Shown piece after piece: positions 19,201 through 28,513 of a stretch of 64,000 bases of DNA; the first letter of the stretch is position 1, and each line of letters begins with the position of its first letter. Under the pieces are notes generated by a model. It did no database searches. It saw only the letters and a program-made list of their open reading frames with translations, and was not told where the DNA came from. The stretch is taken from the NCBI RefSeq assembly GCF_002076895.1, contig NZ_CP020465.1:744001-808000 (forward strand), in the 5' to 3' direction. A program made the translations under genes and the position numbers. The stretch comes from Cognaticolwellia beringensis. GTDB lineage: Bacteria; Pseudomonadota; Gammaproteobacteria; Enterobacterales; Alteromonadaceae.

Positions 19201-19247
19201 AATACTTTGGCCGCCAGTTCTTTTTAGGTCTCACTTATTCATTGTAA
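16227..19247 (+). CDS. TonB-dependent outer-membrane receptor, probably for maltodextrin
   Basis: This is a 1006-aa outer-membrane transporter. The signal peptide is cleaved near LYA-QDD. A TonB-box-like segment (IEVIEVTG, about 52-59) is followed by the plug (about 65-195: LPGISAVRTGGQAAEINIRG) and a large beta-barrel ending in an aromatic-rich strand (FFLGLTYSL). The size and its place between three GH13 enzymes suggest import of alpha-glucan oligosaccharides, comparable to Caulobacter MalA. The start ATG 16227 is preceded by AAGGGGGAA. It should draw energy from a TonB/ExbBD system such as the one at 34354-39297. Confidence 0.9.
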   Translation: MSKIKPSFKLSNLTLAIMTSGLIAYSGALYAQDDKKTAVAEQVENIEVPEKIEVIEVTGFRRSLIQSINQKRFADTVTEQLSADDLGSLPDVSMADALTRLPGISAVRTGGQAAEINIRGMSGGFVSTTLNGREQVSTGGKRSVEFDQYPSELISKAAVYKSPKVSLIEGGVAGTVELTTASPLSNEKDHTFSINARGMYNDLAADVPDATSTGHRFSVSYQGKFADETLGVALGYARLFQPSATAQFVGLNYSKLRDVDNLDNDTNGPTKDNGVNINKEYISEGFEIQHKGGEETRDGFMATLEWQPTDNFKLKTDGFYSKFTSEEFARGFRVKFEGDQAAISNPVLHENSVIGGNISRTSNSATRIEMVNDDNSDVDEVQSFGINADWQITERLNMNLDLSYSSAKSEFQNGLIWALVAQDANADVPKLDSNVSINYLLNGLDLPDVGLNQADAFTDLNKVMVSKYGIYPYVNSDEVSAVRVDFSYELDNDYITSIEVGARYSEREYSNDRSVFEYGSDSSLSSLEAPLRITDDMATIVNWSGNFSNFPSYLALDQDKVLDAWFPDGRPDPVQTWGDKASGVINGAAIGKTSDWTMKESGQVYEDVLSIYVMANINTEIAGIPVTGNFGVRMVETTQASTSLQDVGLSTKKDQYGQDIKDAQGNPLEFANADLGAQFITDEVGLINQRYFPTVISSTYRDYLPQINLNFQLSESDQIRFAAAKVMSRPNIERLASNSSYNINVVNTDAGSYAKIGGQAKNSPHLKPFYANQYDISYEKYFTETDGKFVAAVFYKDIESAGIITQTITEYDFAGNGFAVPEAYTDPLSGIPLEVRNGDFETAFNDEAGGYIRGIELGYTQIFSFLPELWSGLGFDASYSHTESEIQQISQLGQQNLAISLPGLSENVLQTTLFWEYQGFETRLSVRYRDEFVSEQVAVEAQTVNYDGETVLDYQASYQVNDNLGVVFQVNNLTDEPTKSYFGETAQTGTLQYFGRQFFLGLTYSL

Positions 19248-19271
19248 GCATAGTTAAAGAGAGTAATAAAA

Positions 19272-22200
19272 ATGAAAATATTCAAACAACTTAATGCTAA
19301 CAATAGATTAGCGTCAAATAGCGCTCGAAACTCGGGCCAACGGAGTTCTGTTATGTTTACTTACAATGCCTTTATTAGGCTAGCGACAGTCGCGTTATTT
19401 AGCTTACTGTTATCAGCTTGTGGCGGTAGTGATGCAACTGAGCCCGGAAAAGTATTATTAAGCTGCGATGTGCCCTTGGTGCCAGATGCAACCGGCTCAA
19501 CTTGTGTAGCCCCCGAGCCTATTCAATGTGCAGCACCAACAGTCCCCGACGCTTTAAATGAAAGCTGTGTTGTTGGCGTAGATCCTAATGCTGCTATTCC
19601 GGTATTTTTTCCTAGCGATAATCAAGCCGTACTTTATTACAACCGCACTGACGAAAACTATGCGGAATATAAAGTACATAATTGGAACGACACCACCTGT
19701 GATGCCTATGCCGATGATTCAATTGCCCCAAGCTGGGACAACGGTTTATCTCTAACCGGCATTGACCCAGTTTATGGCGCATATTGGGTATTTAACTTAA
19801 AAGAAGGTTATAACGAATGTGGTAACTTTATTGTTCATAAAGGTACCGATGATGCTGGCAAAGAATTTGGTGGTGGAAACTTTAAAATGCCACTTATGCA
19901 AGAAAATGAAACTTATCAACGGATGAATTTTACCATTTCTGGTGAAGGTTCGGTGTTTGAGTTTCCTATTGAATCTTTAGGTGAGCAAGCGTTAAAAATA
20001 GCTGATTTTGCGGGTCATTGGATTGATGCAAATACCTTGGTTTGGAACGCTGCGAATGTGAATGTTGCTAAACTGCATCACTCAGCAACGGCTGGCATTG
20101 CCGCTGATCCTGAAAACAATGGTCAAGTTAATGGTACCGCGTTGGAATTAACGCCAATTAACTTAACTGATGAACAAAAATCAGCAGCACCATTAGTGGC
20201 TGACTGGCCAGCTTATAGTATTGATTTAAGTATTGATGAAGCTAAAGCTGTTGCCAAAAATCAGTTAGTACTAGTAGGTTATGATGTGGACGACATCCCG
20301 ATTGCCGCCACTTATGTGCAAGCAGATCTTGTTTTAGATGACTTATATACTAAAGGCGATAACGATGCTGATGAAGCCACGTTAGGTCTAGTTTATGAAA
20401 ATGGTACTGTATTAGTTTCTGTATGGTCACCGACAGCTCAAAACGTAAATTTAAACGTTTATGATAGTGAGAAAAACCTGACGGCAACTCATCAAATGAG
20501 TGAAGACTCAGCTACGGGTATTTGGTCATATCAAGGAGATGCGAGTTTAAATCGTCAATACTATCGTTTTGAACTCAGTATTTATCATCCACAAAATAAA
20601 GCGCTTGAAGTGATTGAAAGTACCGACCCTTATTCAGTGAGTTTATCAACTAATGGAGAATACTCACAGTTTGTTAATTTAAATGACCAAGACTTACAAC
20701 CTGAGGGATGGGAAGGTCATGCTGTAGCGAGTATTGAAAATTATGAAGATGCGGTAATTTATGAAGGTCACATTCGTGATTTCAGTATTAATGATCACAG
20801 TACCAGTGCAGAAAATCGTGGTAAATTTTTAGCATTTACCGAACTTGATTCAGTACCAATGAAGCATTTGAAGACCTTAGCTGACAACGGTTTAACTCAT
20901 TTTCATATGTTGCCTGCCAATGATATTGCCACTATTGATGAAAACCCTGCGAATATTATTGACTTGAATAGCACTGTTCTTGATTTATGTAAAAAAGACT
21001 TCCAAGCACCGCCTTGTTATCAAGGTATTGACGATCAAACGTTACGTTCAGTGCTCGAAAGCTATGACAGTGCTACTGATGATGCCGCTAAATTGATGGA
21101 ATTTGTGCGTAATTTTGACAGTTTCAATTGGGGTTACGATCCTAAACACTTTAATGTGCCAGATGGTATTTATGCTTCAAGCCCTGAAGGGGTAACTCGT
21201 ATTAAAGAAATGCGAGCAATGATCAAAGGCTTGCATGACACTGGACTACGCGTAGTTTTAGATGTGGTTTATAACCATACTAATTCATCAGGTTTATGGG
21301 ATAACTCAGTACTTGATAAAATCGTCCCAGGTTATTATCACAGCCGTGATGTAATCACGGGTAGCGTACAAAACAGTACTTGTTGTAGTGATACTGCGCT
21401 TGAGCATAAAATGATGGATAAATTGATGGTTGATTCATTAAAGCAATGGACTACACAATATCAATTTGACGGTTTCCGTTTTGACATCATGAGCCAAGGT
21501 TCAAAAGATCAAATGTTAGCGGCCCGTGATGCAATACAAGCTCTTGACCCAGATAACCATTTCTACGGTGAAGGCTGGTATAAAGAAAGTCGCGGCTTTG
21601 AACGTGCAGACCAAGAAAATATGGCCGGCAGCGAAATTGGTACCTTTAACGATCGTTTACGTGATGGTGTAAGAAGCGCGGCACTATTTAATAATCAAAT
21701 GGAAGATAGTGAACACTTTGATGATGGTTATGCTTTCTACCAACAAGATATTATCAAGTTTGGTATGGCAGGCACATTAGCTGACTATATTTTAAAAACA
21801 GCGGGTGGCTCTGATACTCAAGGTAGCTCTTTTGGGCAAAAAATGTATGCTAAAGATCCTGCTGATATTATCAACTATATTTCAAAACACGATAACGAAA
21901 CACTTTGGGATGTATTACAGCTAAATCTAACCCCGTCAATGACTATGGATGAACGTGTACGTGCGCAAAACGTTTCTCAATCAATTGTATTATTTTCTCA
22001 AGGTATTCCGTTTTTACAAATGGGTGGTGATTTCTTACGCTCTAAATCACTAGACAGAAATACCTATGATGCAGGTGACTGGTACAACTTAGTTGATTTC
22101 TCCTTAGAAGAAAATAACTGGGATATAGGCTTACCAATTGACCCTGGTTATTCAAAGTTAGAGAAAGCTAAAAATATCAGTGAAGATGATAAAAAGGATG

Positions 22201-23684
22201 CGCTAATACATCTTGCAACTACACCTGAAGCAAAGGTTTATGGCGCTGAAATGATGTTTGCATCATCAGTATTTAACGAGTTTTTAGCTATTCGTTCGAC
22301 TAGCCCGTTATTTAGGCTAACCACAGCAGATGATATTATCGACCGAGTAGGTTTCCACAATATTGGTAAAAACCAAATCCAAGGTTTAATTGTAATGAGC
22401 ATTGATGACGGTACTGAACTTGCCGACTTAGACGCAAATTACGACGCAGTAATGGTAATTGTTAACGGTAGCAATAATGAACAAACTCATACTGTTGCTA
22501 CGGCTGCTGGCTTTAGCTTACATCCAAGTTTAGCTACTTCAATAGACAGAACAGTGGCAAGCGCTAGTTTTAATGAAGATGAAGGTAGCTTTACCGTACC
22601 AGCATTAACTACTGCAGTATTTGTGAAAGCCCAAGGCGAAGCTCAAGGTGTAGGTTTATCTGCTTATGCAACCGCTGGCGCACCTGATGTAGTGCCGTTC
22701 GGTGATGGTATTCCTCTAGTTCGTGGTGACATGAATGGTTGGGGTGAAGCTGACAGCCTAGTTTATAAAGGCGACGGCATTTACCAAGCAACAATCACTT
22801 TAAATGCTGATAGTTACGGTTTTAAAATTGCCTCAAGCGATTGGTCAACGGTTAACTTAGGTGCACCAGGTACAGGTGGCTTAGTTACTGAAGGTGAAAC
22901 GTTCACCCTATTACCGGGAAGTAATGACAACCTCAGCATTAACATTGCAATAGATGGTACTTATATCTTTGAATTGGATGCTTCTAACCTTGATGCTCCG
23001 ACATTAACCGTTACCAATGAAGAGCCCTTTGTTGGTACTGCCGTCTTTGTCCGTGGTGACATGAATGGCTGGAGTGAAGACAACCCGTTCACTTACATTG
23101 GTGGTGGTAAGTATCAAACTACCATTAGTATTAGTGCTTCAACACCTAGTTTCAAAATTGCTTCAGCTGACTGGTCAACTGTAAATATGGGCGCGCCTGC
23201 GGATGACATGGAAATAATTGAAGGTGAGCAACAGTTATTATTATCAGGCAGTAATGATAACTTCAGTATGGCCTTTACTGAAGATGGCGATTATACTTTT
23301 GTTTTTGACGCGTCAAATTTAGCCGAACCAACGCTAAGCATTTATGCCGCAGAAATGTATGCTGGCACGCCTGTATTTGTAAAAGGTAGTATGAACGGCT
23401 GGGGTGCTGTAGATGAATTGAGTTACCTTGGCAATAGCAGTTATAGTGTTGAAATTGCCCTCAACGCTGAGGCTTATGAGTTTAAAGTTGCTGATGCTGA
23501 TTGGAGTAATATTAATATGGGCGCAGGCGAAAATAATATCGTTACTGTAGGTTCAACAACTGAGTTATCTCAAGGCTCACAAACTAACCTTAGCTTAACT
23601 ATCGCAGAAGCAGGTACGTACATTTTTACTGTTACGGGCCCTAATCCACAAACACCGACCATATCATTATCTAAGAAACCTTAA
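19272..23684 (+). CDS. Pullulanase-type GH13 lipoprotein with three C-terminal repeats
   Basis: This is a 1470-aa cell-surface debranching enzyme that should cleave alpha-1,6 links in pullulan or starch. The lipobox is LLSAC (Cys at about 50). The start is either 19272 (AAGAGAG upstream) or 19353 (MFTYNAF), which gives a more usual signal peptide. Domains are a CBM41-like starch-binding region (about 110-240), N-terminal pullulanase and CBM48-type modules (about 350-470), and a GH13 barrel with VVYNHT, FRFDIM (D738), GEGWY (E767) and KHDNE (D874). Three tandem modules of about 110 residues, each starting RGDMNGW or KGSMNGW, fill about 1150-1470 and may bind starch. It follows the receptor by 24 bp, so they form an operon. 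Confidence 0.9.
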   Translation: MKIFKQLNANNRLASNSARNSGQRSSVMFTYNAFIRLATVALFSLLLSACGGSDATEPGKVLLSCDVPLVPDATGSTCVAPEPIQCAAPTVPDALNESCVVGVDPNAAIPVFFPSDNQAVLYYNRTDENYAEYKVHNWNDTTCDAYADDSIAPSWDNGLSLTGIDPVYGAYWVFNLKEGYNECGNFIVHKGTDDAGKEFGGGNFKMPLMQENETYQRMNFTISGEGSVFEFPIESLGEQALKIADFAGHWIDANTLVWNAANVNVAKLHHSATAGIAADPENNGQVNGTALELTPINLTDEQKSAAPLVADWPAYSIDLSIDEAKAVAKNQLVLVGYDVDDIPIAATYVQADLVLDDLYTKGDNDADEATLGLVYENGTVLVSVWSPTAQNVNLNVYDSEKNLTATHQMSEDSATGIWSYQGDASLNRQYYRFELSIYHPQNKALEVIESTDPYSVSLSTNGEYSQFVNLNDQDLQPEGWEGHAVASIENYEDAVIYEGHIRDFSINDHSTSAENRGKFLAFTELDSVPMKHLKTLADNGLTHFHMLPANDIATIDENPANIIDLNSTVLDLCKKDFQAPPCYQGIDDQTLRSVLESYDSATDDAAKLMEFVRNFDSFNWGYDPKHFNVPDGIYASSPEGVTRIKEMRAMIKGLHDTGLRVVLDVVYNHTNSSGLWDNSVLDKIVPGYYHSRDVITGSVQNSTCCSDTALEHKMMDKLMVDSLKQWTTQYQFDGFRFDIMSQGSKDQMLAARDAIQALDPDNHFYGEGWYKESRGFERADQENMAGSEIGTFNDRLRDGVRSAALFNNQMEDSEHFDDGYAFYQQDIIKFGMAGTLADYILKTAGGSDTQGSSFGQKMYAKDPADIINYISKHDNETLWDVLQLNLTPSMTMDERVRAQNVSQSIVLFSQGIPFLQMGGDFLRSKSLDRNTYDAGDWYNLVDFSLEENNWDIGLPIDPGYSKLEKAKNISEDDKKDALIHLATTPEAKVYGAEMMFASSVFNEFLAIRSTSPLFRLTTADDIIDRVGFHNIGKNQIQGLIVMSIDDGTELADLDANYDAVMVIVNGSNNEQTHTVATAAGFSLHPSLATSIDRTVASASFNEDEGSFTVPALTTAVFVKAQGEAQGVGLSAYATAGAPDVVPFGDGIPLVRGDMNGWGEADSLVYKGDGIYQATITLNADSYGFKIASSDWSTVNLGAPGTGGLVTEGETFTLLPGSNDNLSINIAIDGTYIFELDASNLDAPTLTVTNEEPFVGTAVFVRGDMNGWSEDNPFTYIGGGKYQTTISISASTPSFKIASADWSTVNMGAPADDMEIIEGEQQLLLSGSNDNFSMAFTEDGDYTFVFDASNLAEPTLSIYAAEMYAGTPVFVKGSMNGWGAVDELSYLGNSSYSVEIALNAEAYEFKVADADWSNINMGAGENNIVTVGSTTELSQGSQTNLSLTIAEAGTYIFTVTGPNPQTPTISLSKKP

Positions 23685-23717
23685 ATCATTGACATAAGTT
23701 ATTTTGATGGTTTTTCT

Positions 23718-23746
23718 AAAGCACCCTATATTTAGGGTGCTTTTTT
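23718..23746 (+). terminator. Rho-independent terminator after the pullulanase
   Basis: The stem GCACCCTA/TAGGGTGC with a four-base loop and a T run closes the receptor-pullulanase operon. Confidence 0.9.
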
Positions 23747-24088
23747 GTTTGCCCAGGGTTTGGTGAGCGGATGGTTGTGTCAGAAATTATTAATAACCTA
23801 CACATCTTCAATAGCTCTTATAGTCAATTGCTACAAAAGATGTCACACCATGACACTAAAACTCATAGATTATTTATAAAATATTCTTTATGCCTTACAT
23901 AGCTATCTGTTCAGATAACGCAATTCTGTAGCCATAAGAGCTCGTATACTAATGATTTTTAAAGCTTGAAAATTATTGTAAGGGGTTGTGAGTAGAGCTT
24001 GAGAATGGACACTTAAAAATAACTGATAAGGCTAAGTATCAATTTAATCGAAACTTAGCCTTTAACTTAATAGTAAAAGGGTACTCAG
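23747..24088. other. Intergenic region between convergent genes
   Basis: About 340 bases with no gene. A 10-bp inverted repeat, AAGGCTAAGT at 24028-24037 and ACTTAGCCTT at 24053-24062, lies just downstream of the leftward SLC13 gene and may end its transcript. The T run on that strand is interrupted. Confidence 0.5.
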
Positions 24089-25918
24089 TTATAAATACAT
24101 CCAATTTAGCAGTAAAGAAAGTGTTATCCACATTAATATGATCAACGGAATACCTATGCGCATAAAGTCAGAGAACTTATACCCTCCAGCGTTCATTACT
24201 AACAAGTTAGTTTTATAAGCCATAGGTGTTGCGTAGCTTAGGTTAGCGCCGAACAATACAGCTAAAATAAACGGCTCAGGTGGCAGGTTCAATTGGCTAG
24301 CAACTGAAATGGCTATTGGAGTACCAATAACGGCTGCGGCATTGTTAGAAACGATGTTGGTTAAGATGGCTAATAACAGCATCAAAGCAGCTAAAATACC
24401 ACCTGGTGGTAATCCGGCTGATAATGCGACAAAAACTTGGGCGATATATTCGGCGCCCCCTGTCATCATCATCGCAGAGCCTAAAGCTAGTGAAGCAGCG
24501 ACAATCAATATAACCTGAGTACTAAGCGCTGATGAAGCTTCTTGCCAATCTAAGCATTTAGTAAGCAAGAGTATAAGTACTCCACATACTGAACTAATTT
24601 CAATGGGTAAAATACCGAGCGCTGACGATACAACAACGCCTAGTAATGTCAGTAACGCTATGGGGGCTTTGCTCGTTTGTGGTAGTGATTCTGCACCATC
24701 AATGATCAACAAGCCGGGCTTAGCTTTTAGTAAAGCTATTTGCTCGGTTTCCCCTTGCACGAGTAAGACATCGCCGATCAGCAAACGGGTTTTCCCTATA
24801 CCATTTCGGCCTATTTCCATCGCTTGACCTGCTCTATGCAAGGCAACTACAGTTAAAGCGTGTTTATTAATGAAGTTTGCTTCTTGTAAGGTTCGTCCTT
24901 CAATACCAGAGCCGGCGATGATAACAATCTCGGCCAACGTTTGTTTCTCAGCGTTTAAAGGGTGTTCATCATCAACTTTATGCTGGCCAGAAAATAAAGT
25001 TGCGCCTAATACCGTTTCATATTCTTTTAGGCGATCTGGGTAATCATGTACTTTTAATCTATCGCCCACAATAAGCACAGTATCAGGTAAAGGCACAATG
25101 TTTCGATTATCAGGACCGCGCTGGATACTCTCTATTTTTAGTTGCCCATCGGTTAAAGCAATTATTTCGGTAATTGTTTTCTCGTTAACGGCGCTTTCTT
25201 CGTTAATATTGAGATAAGCACTAAATATACGTGGCGAGGTATCAGGCATTGAAGGTGATCTACTCGGCAAAAGTTTTGGAGCTATCAACCATAAATAAAG
25301 TACAGCCACTACCGCAGCAATAAGAGCAGGTTGTGCAAAGTCAAATAGGCCAAATTCAGCAGCGCCCATATTTTTTGCAATACTAACCACCAGTAAGTTA
25401 GTTGAGGTACCAATAGTTGTTGCCATACCACCAACTAAAGTTGCTAGTCCCATAGGGAGCAACATCGGTGAAGAGTCAGTTTTAGTTCGTAATGACACAC
25501 TGATCAAAATAGGCAGCAATAAAACCACAACAGGTGTGTTGTTTATAAAGGCACTTAGCCCCCCGGCAAGAACAAGGGTTATCAACAAAGATAATGTAGG
25601 ACTTATTTTCCACAATTTTGCCAGGTATCGGCCGATAGGCTCTAATGCGCCGGTTCGCACAATACCGTGGCCAATAATCATTAATGCACAAACAGTGACT
25701 AAGGCTTCATGACCAAAACCAAAGAATAAAGAGCTTGGTTCGAAGTGTTTATCATCAACATAAAACGGAAAAACTGCAAACATTACACTCAATATCGCGA
25801 TAACAGCAAGTGATGACGTTTCTAACGGTACATCATCTCGGCGAAATAAATATAATGCCAGTAGGGTGATTAATAAAACAGCTAATGCATGATTATTAGG
25901 GATATCTGGAATATTCAA
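24089..25918 (-). CDS. SLC13-family anion transporter with two RCK_C (TrkA-C) domains
   Basis: This is a 609-aa inner-membrane transporter of the DASS/SLC13 type. The N-terminal half has about five to six membrane segments, including FINNTPVVVLLLP (about 126-138) and the TTIGTSTNLLV signature. A cytoplasmic insert (about 225-405) holds two RCK_C domains (IVPLPDTVLIVGDRLKV and RLLIGDVLLVQG). The second half repeats the fold with SNNAAAVIGTPIAI. The substrate could be sulfate, a dicarboxylate or another anion; sequence alone does not decide. Start ATG 25918. Confidence 0.85.
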   Translation of the reverse strand: MNIPDIPNNHALAVLLITLLALYLFRRDDVPLETSSLAVIAILSVMFAVFPFYVDDKHFEPSSLFFGFGHEALVTVCALMIIGHGIVRTGALEPIGRYLAKLWKISPTLSLLITLVLAGGLSAFINNTPVVVLLLPILISVSLRTKTDSSPMLLPMGLATLVGGMATTIGTSTNLLVVSIAKNMGAAEFGLFDFAQPALIAAVVAVLYLWLIAPKLLPSRSPSMPDTSPRIFSAYLNINEESAVNEKTITEIIALTDGQLKIESIQRGPDNRNIVPLPDTVLIVGDRLKVHDYPDRLKEYETVLGATLFSGQHKVDDEHPLNAEKQTLAEIVIIAGSGIEGRTLQEANFINKHALTVVALHRAGQAMEIGRNGIGKTRLLIGDVLLVQGETEQIALLKAKPGLLIIDGAESLPQTSKAPIALLTLLGVVVSSALGILPIEISSVCGVLILLLTKCLDWQEASSALSTQVILIVAASLALGSAMMMTGGAEYIAQVFVALSAGLPPGGILAALMLLLAILTNIVSNNAAAVIGTPIAISVASQLNLPPEPFILAVLFGANLSYATPMAYKTNLLVMNAGGYKFSDFMRIGIPLIILMWITLSLLLNWMYL

Positions 25919-25994
25919 AGGCTACACCTAGTTGATTTAATTATTTACTTTCAGAACAAGCCCTTAAAAAGCAGCGTGCGATATTTATAAAGTA

Positions 25995-26255
25995 TTAATT
26001 ATGGTCTTTCATAAATTCTAAAGATTTAGATACCGCAACTTTGACATTATTTTCCATTTCAAAACGTTCAGACGCGGGTAAATAAAATGCCATATCTACT
26101 TCATGCCGAATGTAGCGGGTAGGTAATTGGTTTAACACGACACAAACTAAGTCGTCTATAAAATCAGCACTGTAGTTATCTTCTAGTTTTAAATCTGTAA
26201 AGTGTTGAGAAACTAGTTTTTCGTAGTAGTTATGAATATCATCAGAAATTTTCAT
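25995..26255 (-). CDS. ComFB-like small protein
   Basis: This 86-aa protein fits the late competence protein ComFB family, especially the core FIDDLVCVVLNQLPTRYIRHEVD (about 30-52) where the family shows a conserved Asn, Leu-Pro and Arg-Tyr. Some ComFB homologues bind cyclic dinucleotides, but whether this one does is unknown. It lies on the same strand as PriC and the SLC13 gene, with gaps of about 75-120 bp. Confidence 0.6.
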   Translation of the reverse strand: MKISDDIHNYYEKLVSQHFTDLKLEDNYSADFIDDLVCVVLNQLPTRYIRHEVDMAFYLPASERFEMENNVKVAVSKSLEFMKDHN

Positions 26256-26378
26256 GTCTGCGACTCTTATTTTGAAAGTATATTTTCAAGACTAATGCTA
26301 GAGCAATGAAAACACCAACTTTTTTTATGGGTATAGGTAAATTATTTGATAAAATAATGAAGTACAGGGAGAGGTAGA

Positions 26379-26981
26379 CTAAAACTTTTCCGATTGTGCT
26401 ATTTCACGCTCTAATTTGGAAATGGCTTGGCGACATCGACCAAGGCGTTGATGCAGTGCGAGAACTTCGTCAGTTAGTTGCTTTGATTGTTTCGCGGTAA
26501 TATTGTTATTTTGTCGTTCGCGCGCGTGGATCATTTCCAATAATCGTCGTTCAAATTCAAATGTTTCATTGAGCTTTTTATGTAAATTGTGGCTTGATTG
26601 CATCACCGCTTGAGCGGCTTTTTTATAGCGCCTAGCTTTCATAGCAACTAGTCTTTGTTCGGGCTCTTTATGTAATGCGCCATTTGCATTCAACGCGTTA
26701 CGTAATGCTGATATTTGCTGCTCTATGATTAGCAAACGGCTGTAAGCTAATGCGTTTTTGTTAGCGATTAGTAAGCGAGAAAGTTCATTTGTTTTACTTT
26801 TTACTTCAGCAATATAAGGGTGGAAAAGATCGCTGTGGGTATTAAATAGTTTTTCAGAAAAAATATCATTTTCTTGAATTATTTTATGTGATTTTGAGAG
26901 TTTATTTTGTTGATCTACCTGCTTGGCTTGCTCGTCAAGTTGATCAAGAATGGCATGAATTTTATTAATTGCGCTTTGCAT
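26379..26981 (-). CDS. priC: Primosomal replication protein PriC
   Basis: This 200-aa helical protein acts in DnaB reloading at stalled forks (PriC restart pathway). The C-terminal half carries the family core FEFERRLLEMIHARE and LHQRLGRCRQAISKLEREI, closely matching E. coli PriC. It is slightly longer than the E. coli protein (175 aa). Start ATG 26981, 12 bp after the TauE/SafE gene on the same strand. Confidence 0.88.
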   Translation of the reverse strand: MQSAINKIHAILDQLDEQAKQVDQQNKLSKSHKIIQENDIFSEKLFNTHSDLFHPYIAEVKSKTNELSRLLIANKNALAYSRLLIIEQQISALRNALNANGALHKEPEQRLVAMKARRYKKAAQAVMQSSHNLHKKLNETFEFERRLLEMIHARERQNNNITAKQSKQLTDEVLALHQRLGRCRQAISKLEREIAQSEKF

Positions 26982-26993
26982 AAATAAACTTTC

Positions 26994-27776
26994 CTAGCTT
27001 AACCAAGCTTGATAAGCCAAGTTAATAGACATGAGAATGACAACGGTGATAAAAACTGGGCGAATAAACTTACTACCAAATTTAATTGCCCAATGTGCAC
27101 CTACCCATGCACCCAGCATAATAAATATTCCCATAGAAATACCTAATACAAAATTAACATGGCCAAGATAGATAAAAGTTAATAAGCTAAAAAAATTGCT
27201 GACGAAGTTGGTTGAGCGAGCTAAACCAGAGCTTAAAAGAATGTTGATTCTATAAATAGCATTAGACGAGCTAACCCAAAATGCACCGGTACCTGGGCCA
27301 GCAACACCATCATAAAAACCTAAAATTAACCCTTGCACTACCTGTTTAACTTTAATATTGATTGTTTTTATCGGTAGTCCCTGTATTTCGCTAGTGACTG
27401 ATTTTGAAAATAAGGTATATATTGCAGTCATGACTATTAGTACAGGTATGTATTTATCTAAAAACTCTACAGACAAGAAATTGACAATTATGGTGCCTAA
27501 AATGGCACCAATTGCAGTAGCAATAATAGCTAATCGCCAATACTTAGGATTAAAGAGGTTTTTTCGATAAAAAGTAAATGATGCCGTGAATGAACCAAAA
27601 GAGGCGGCGAGTTTATTTGTGCCCAAGGCAACGTGAGGCGGTAAACCTGAAGTTAATAATGTTGGAACTGTTAGCATCCCACCACCACCTGCGATGGCAT
27701 CAATAAGCCCCGCGACGAAGCCGACACTACATAAAGTTATCCATAAACTCATGTCTAGGACGGGATCAATAACCAT
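26994..27776 (-). CDS. TauE/SafE-family sulfite/organosulfonate exporter
   Basis: This 260-aa polytopic inner-membrane protein carries the family N-terminal motif VGFVAGLIDAIAGGGGMLTV and the second-half motif GFYDGVAGPGTGAFW. About eight membrane helices are predicted. The frame can start upstream at a TTG (27806), but I take ATG 27776 (MVIDPVLDMSLW); ATG 27752 is also possible because no clear ribosome site marks either. The likely role is export of sulfite or a similar anion; the exact substrate is unknown. Confidence 0.85.
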   Translation of the reverse strand: MVIDPVLDMSLWITLCSVGFVAGLIDAIAGGGGMLTVPTLLTSGLPPHVALGTNKLAASFGSFTASFTFYRKNLFNPKYWRLAIIATAIGAILGTIIVNFLSVEFLDKYIPVLIVMTAIYTLFSKSVTSEIQGLPIKTINIKVKQVVQGLILGFYDGVAGPGTGAFWVSSSNAIYRINILLSSGLARSTNFVSNFFSLLTFIYLGHVNFVLGISMGIFIMLGAWVGAHWAIKFGSKFIRPVFITVVILMSINLAYQAWLS

Positions 27777-28513
27777 AGAAACTTTTGCACAGTAAATTTG
27801 CTGCAACTATAACACAGAGATCGCTTGATTCGATGGCCATATTTCTTCAAATTTCTAATATATAGTCAGTTTGTCGTTATTGTGTATTAATTAAACATAA
27901 CTTACACATTTATTATGTTAGAGCAGTTGTTGCCGAATAAATTAAGCGGTTGATCAAACCTAAAGTATAAACAGAGCCTGCTAGCGCAGTGAATTGTCAT
28001 CAAATTATAAGCTAAGTTAAAAATAATTTATATGAATATGGAGTAACTGTTCCTTTTTGTTTACATTTTCGGGCTTGTTGATTAAGTTACTGTAAATATT
28101 AGTTTATTTTGTTTTGTTATTTTTGGACATATTTTACCATTATCTAGTTTTTTAGAAATCACTTTCTAAACTAGAATGTTAATTAAAGTGTAACTTATTG
28201 CTTTAACGGACTTAATGCTTTTTTTTTGTTGGGATGGATGAATGTTAATGAGATTGTTGTGTAAGTTTTCACTTATGTAAATATTTTTATTATCTTGTTG
28301 TTTTTAGAATATATTGTACATTTTTTATATGATTTTTTAGTGCTTCTATCGTTAAATGTAACCAGAGGGTAACTGTTTGTATTGCCCGTTAACAATATTA
28401 GGTTTATTATCTTAGATGAAAGATTGGCTCTTAGAGCAAAATTAATCAACAACAAGGCAACATAGCCTTGAACTTAAACACTAGTATCACGAAAGTGGTC
28501 CAGGGAGTATATT
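27777..28513. other. Long AT-rich intergenic region between divergent genes
   Basis: About 740 bases separate the TauE/SafE gene (leftward) from the second TonB receptor (rightward). I see no gene, tRNA or strong hairpin. Short T-rich runs and repeated GTAACTGTT (near 28044 and 28371) are present. It probably contains both promoters and a long receptor leader. Confidence 0.5.
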
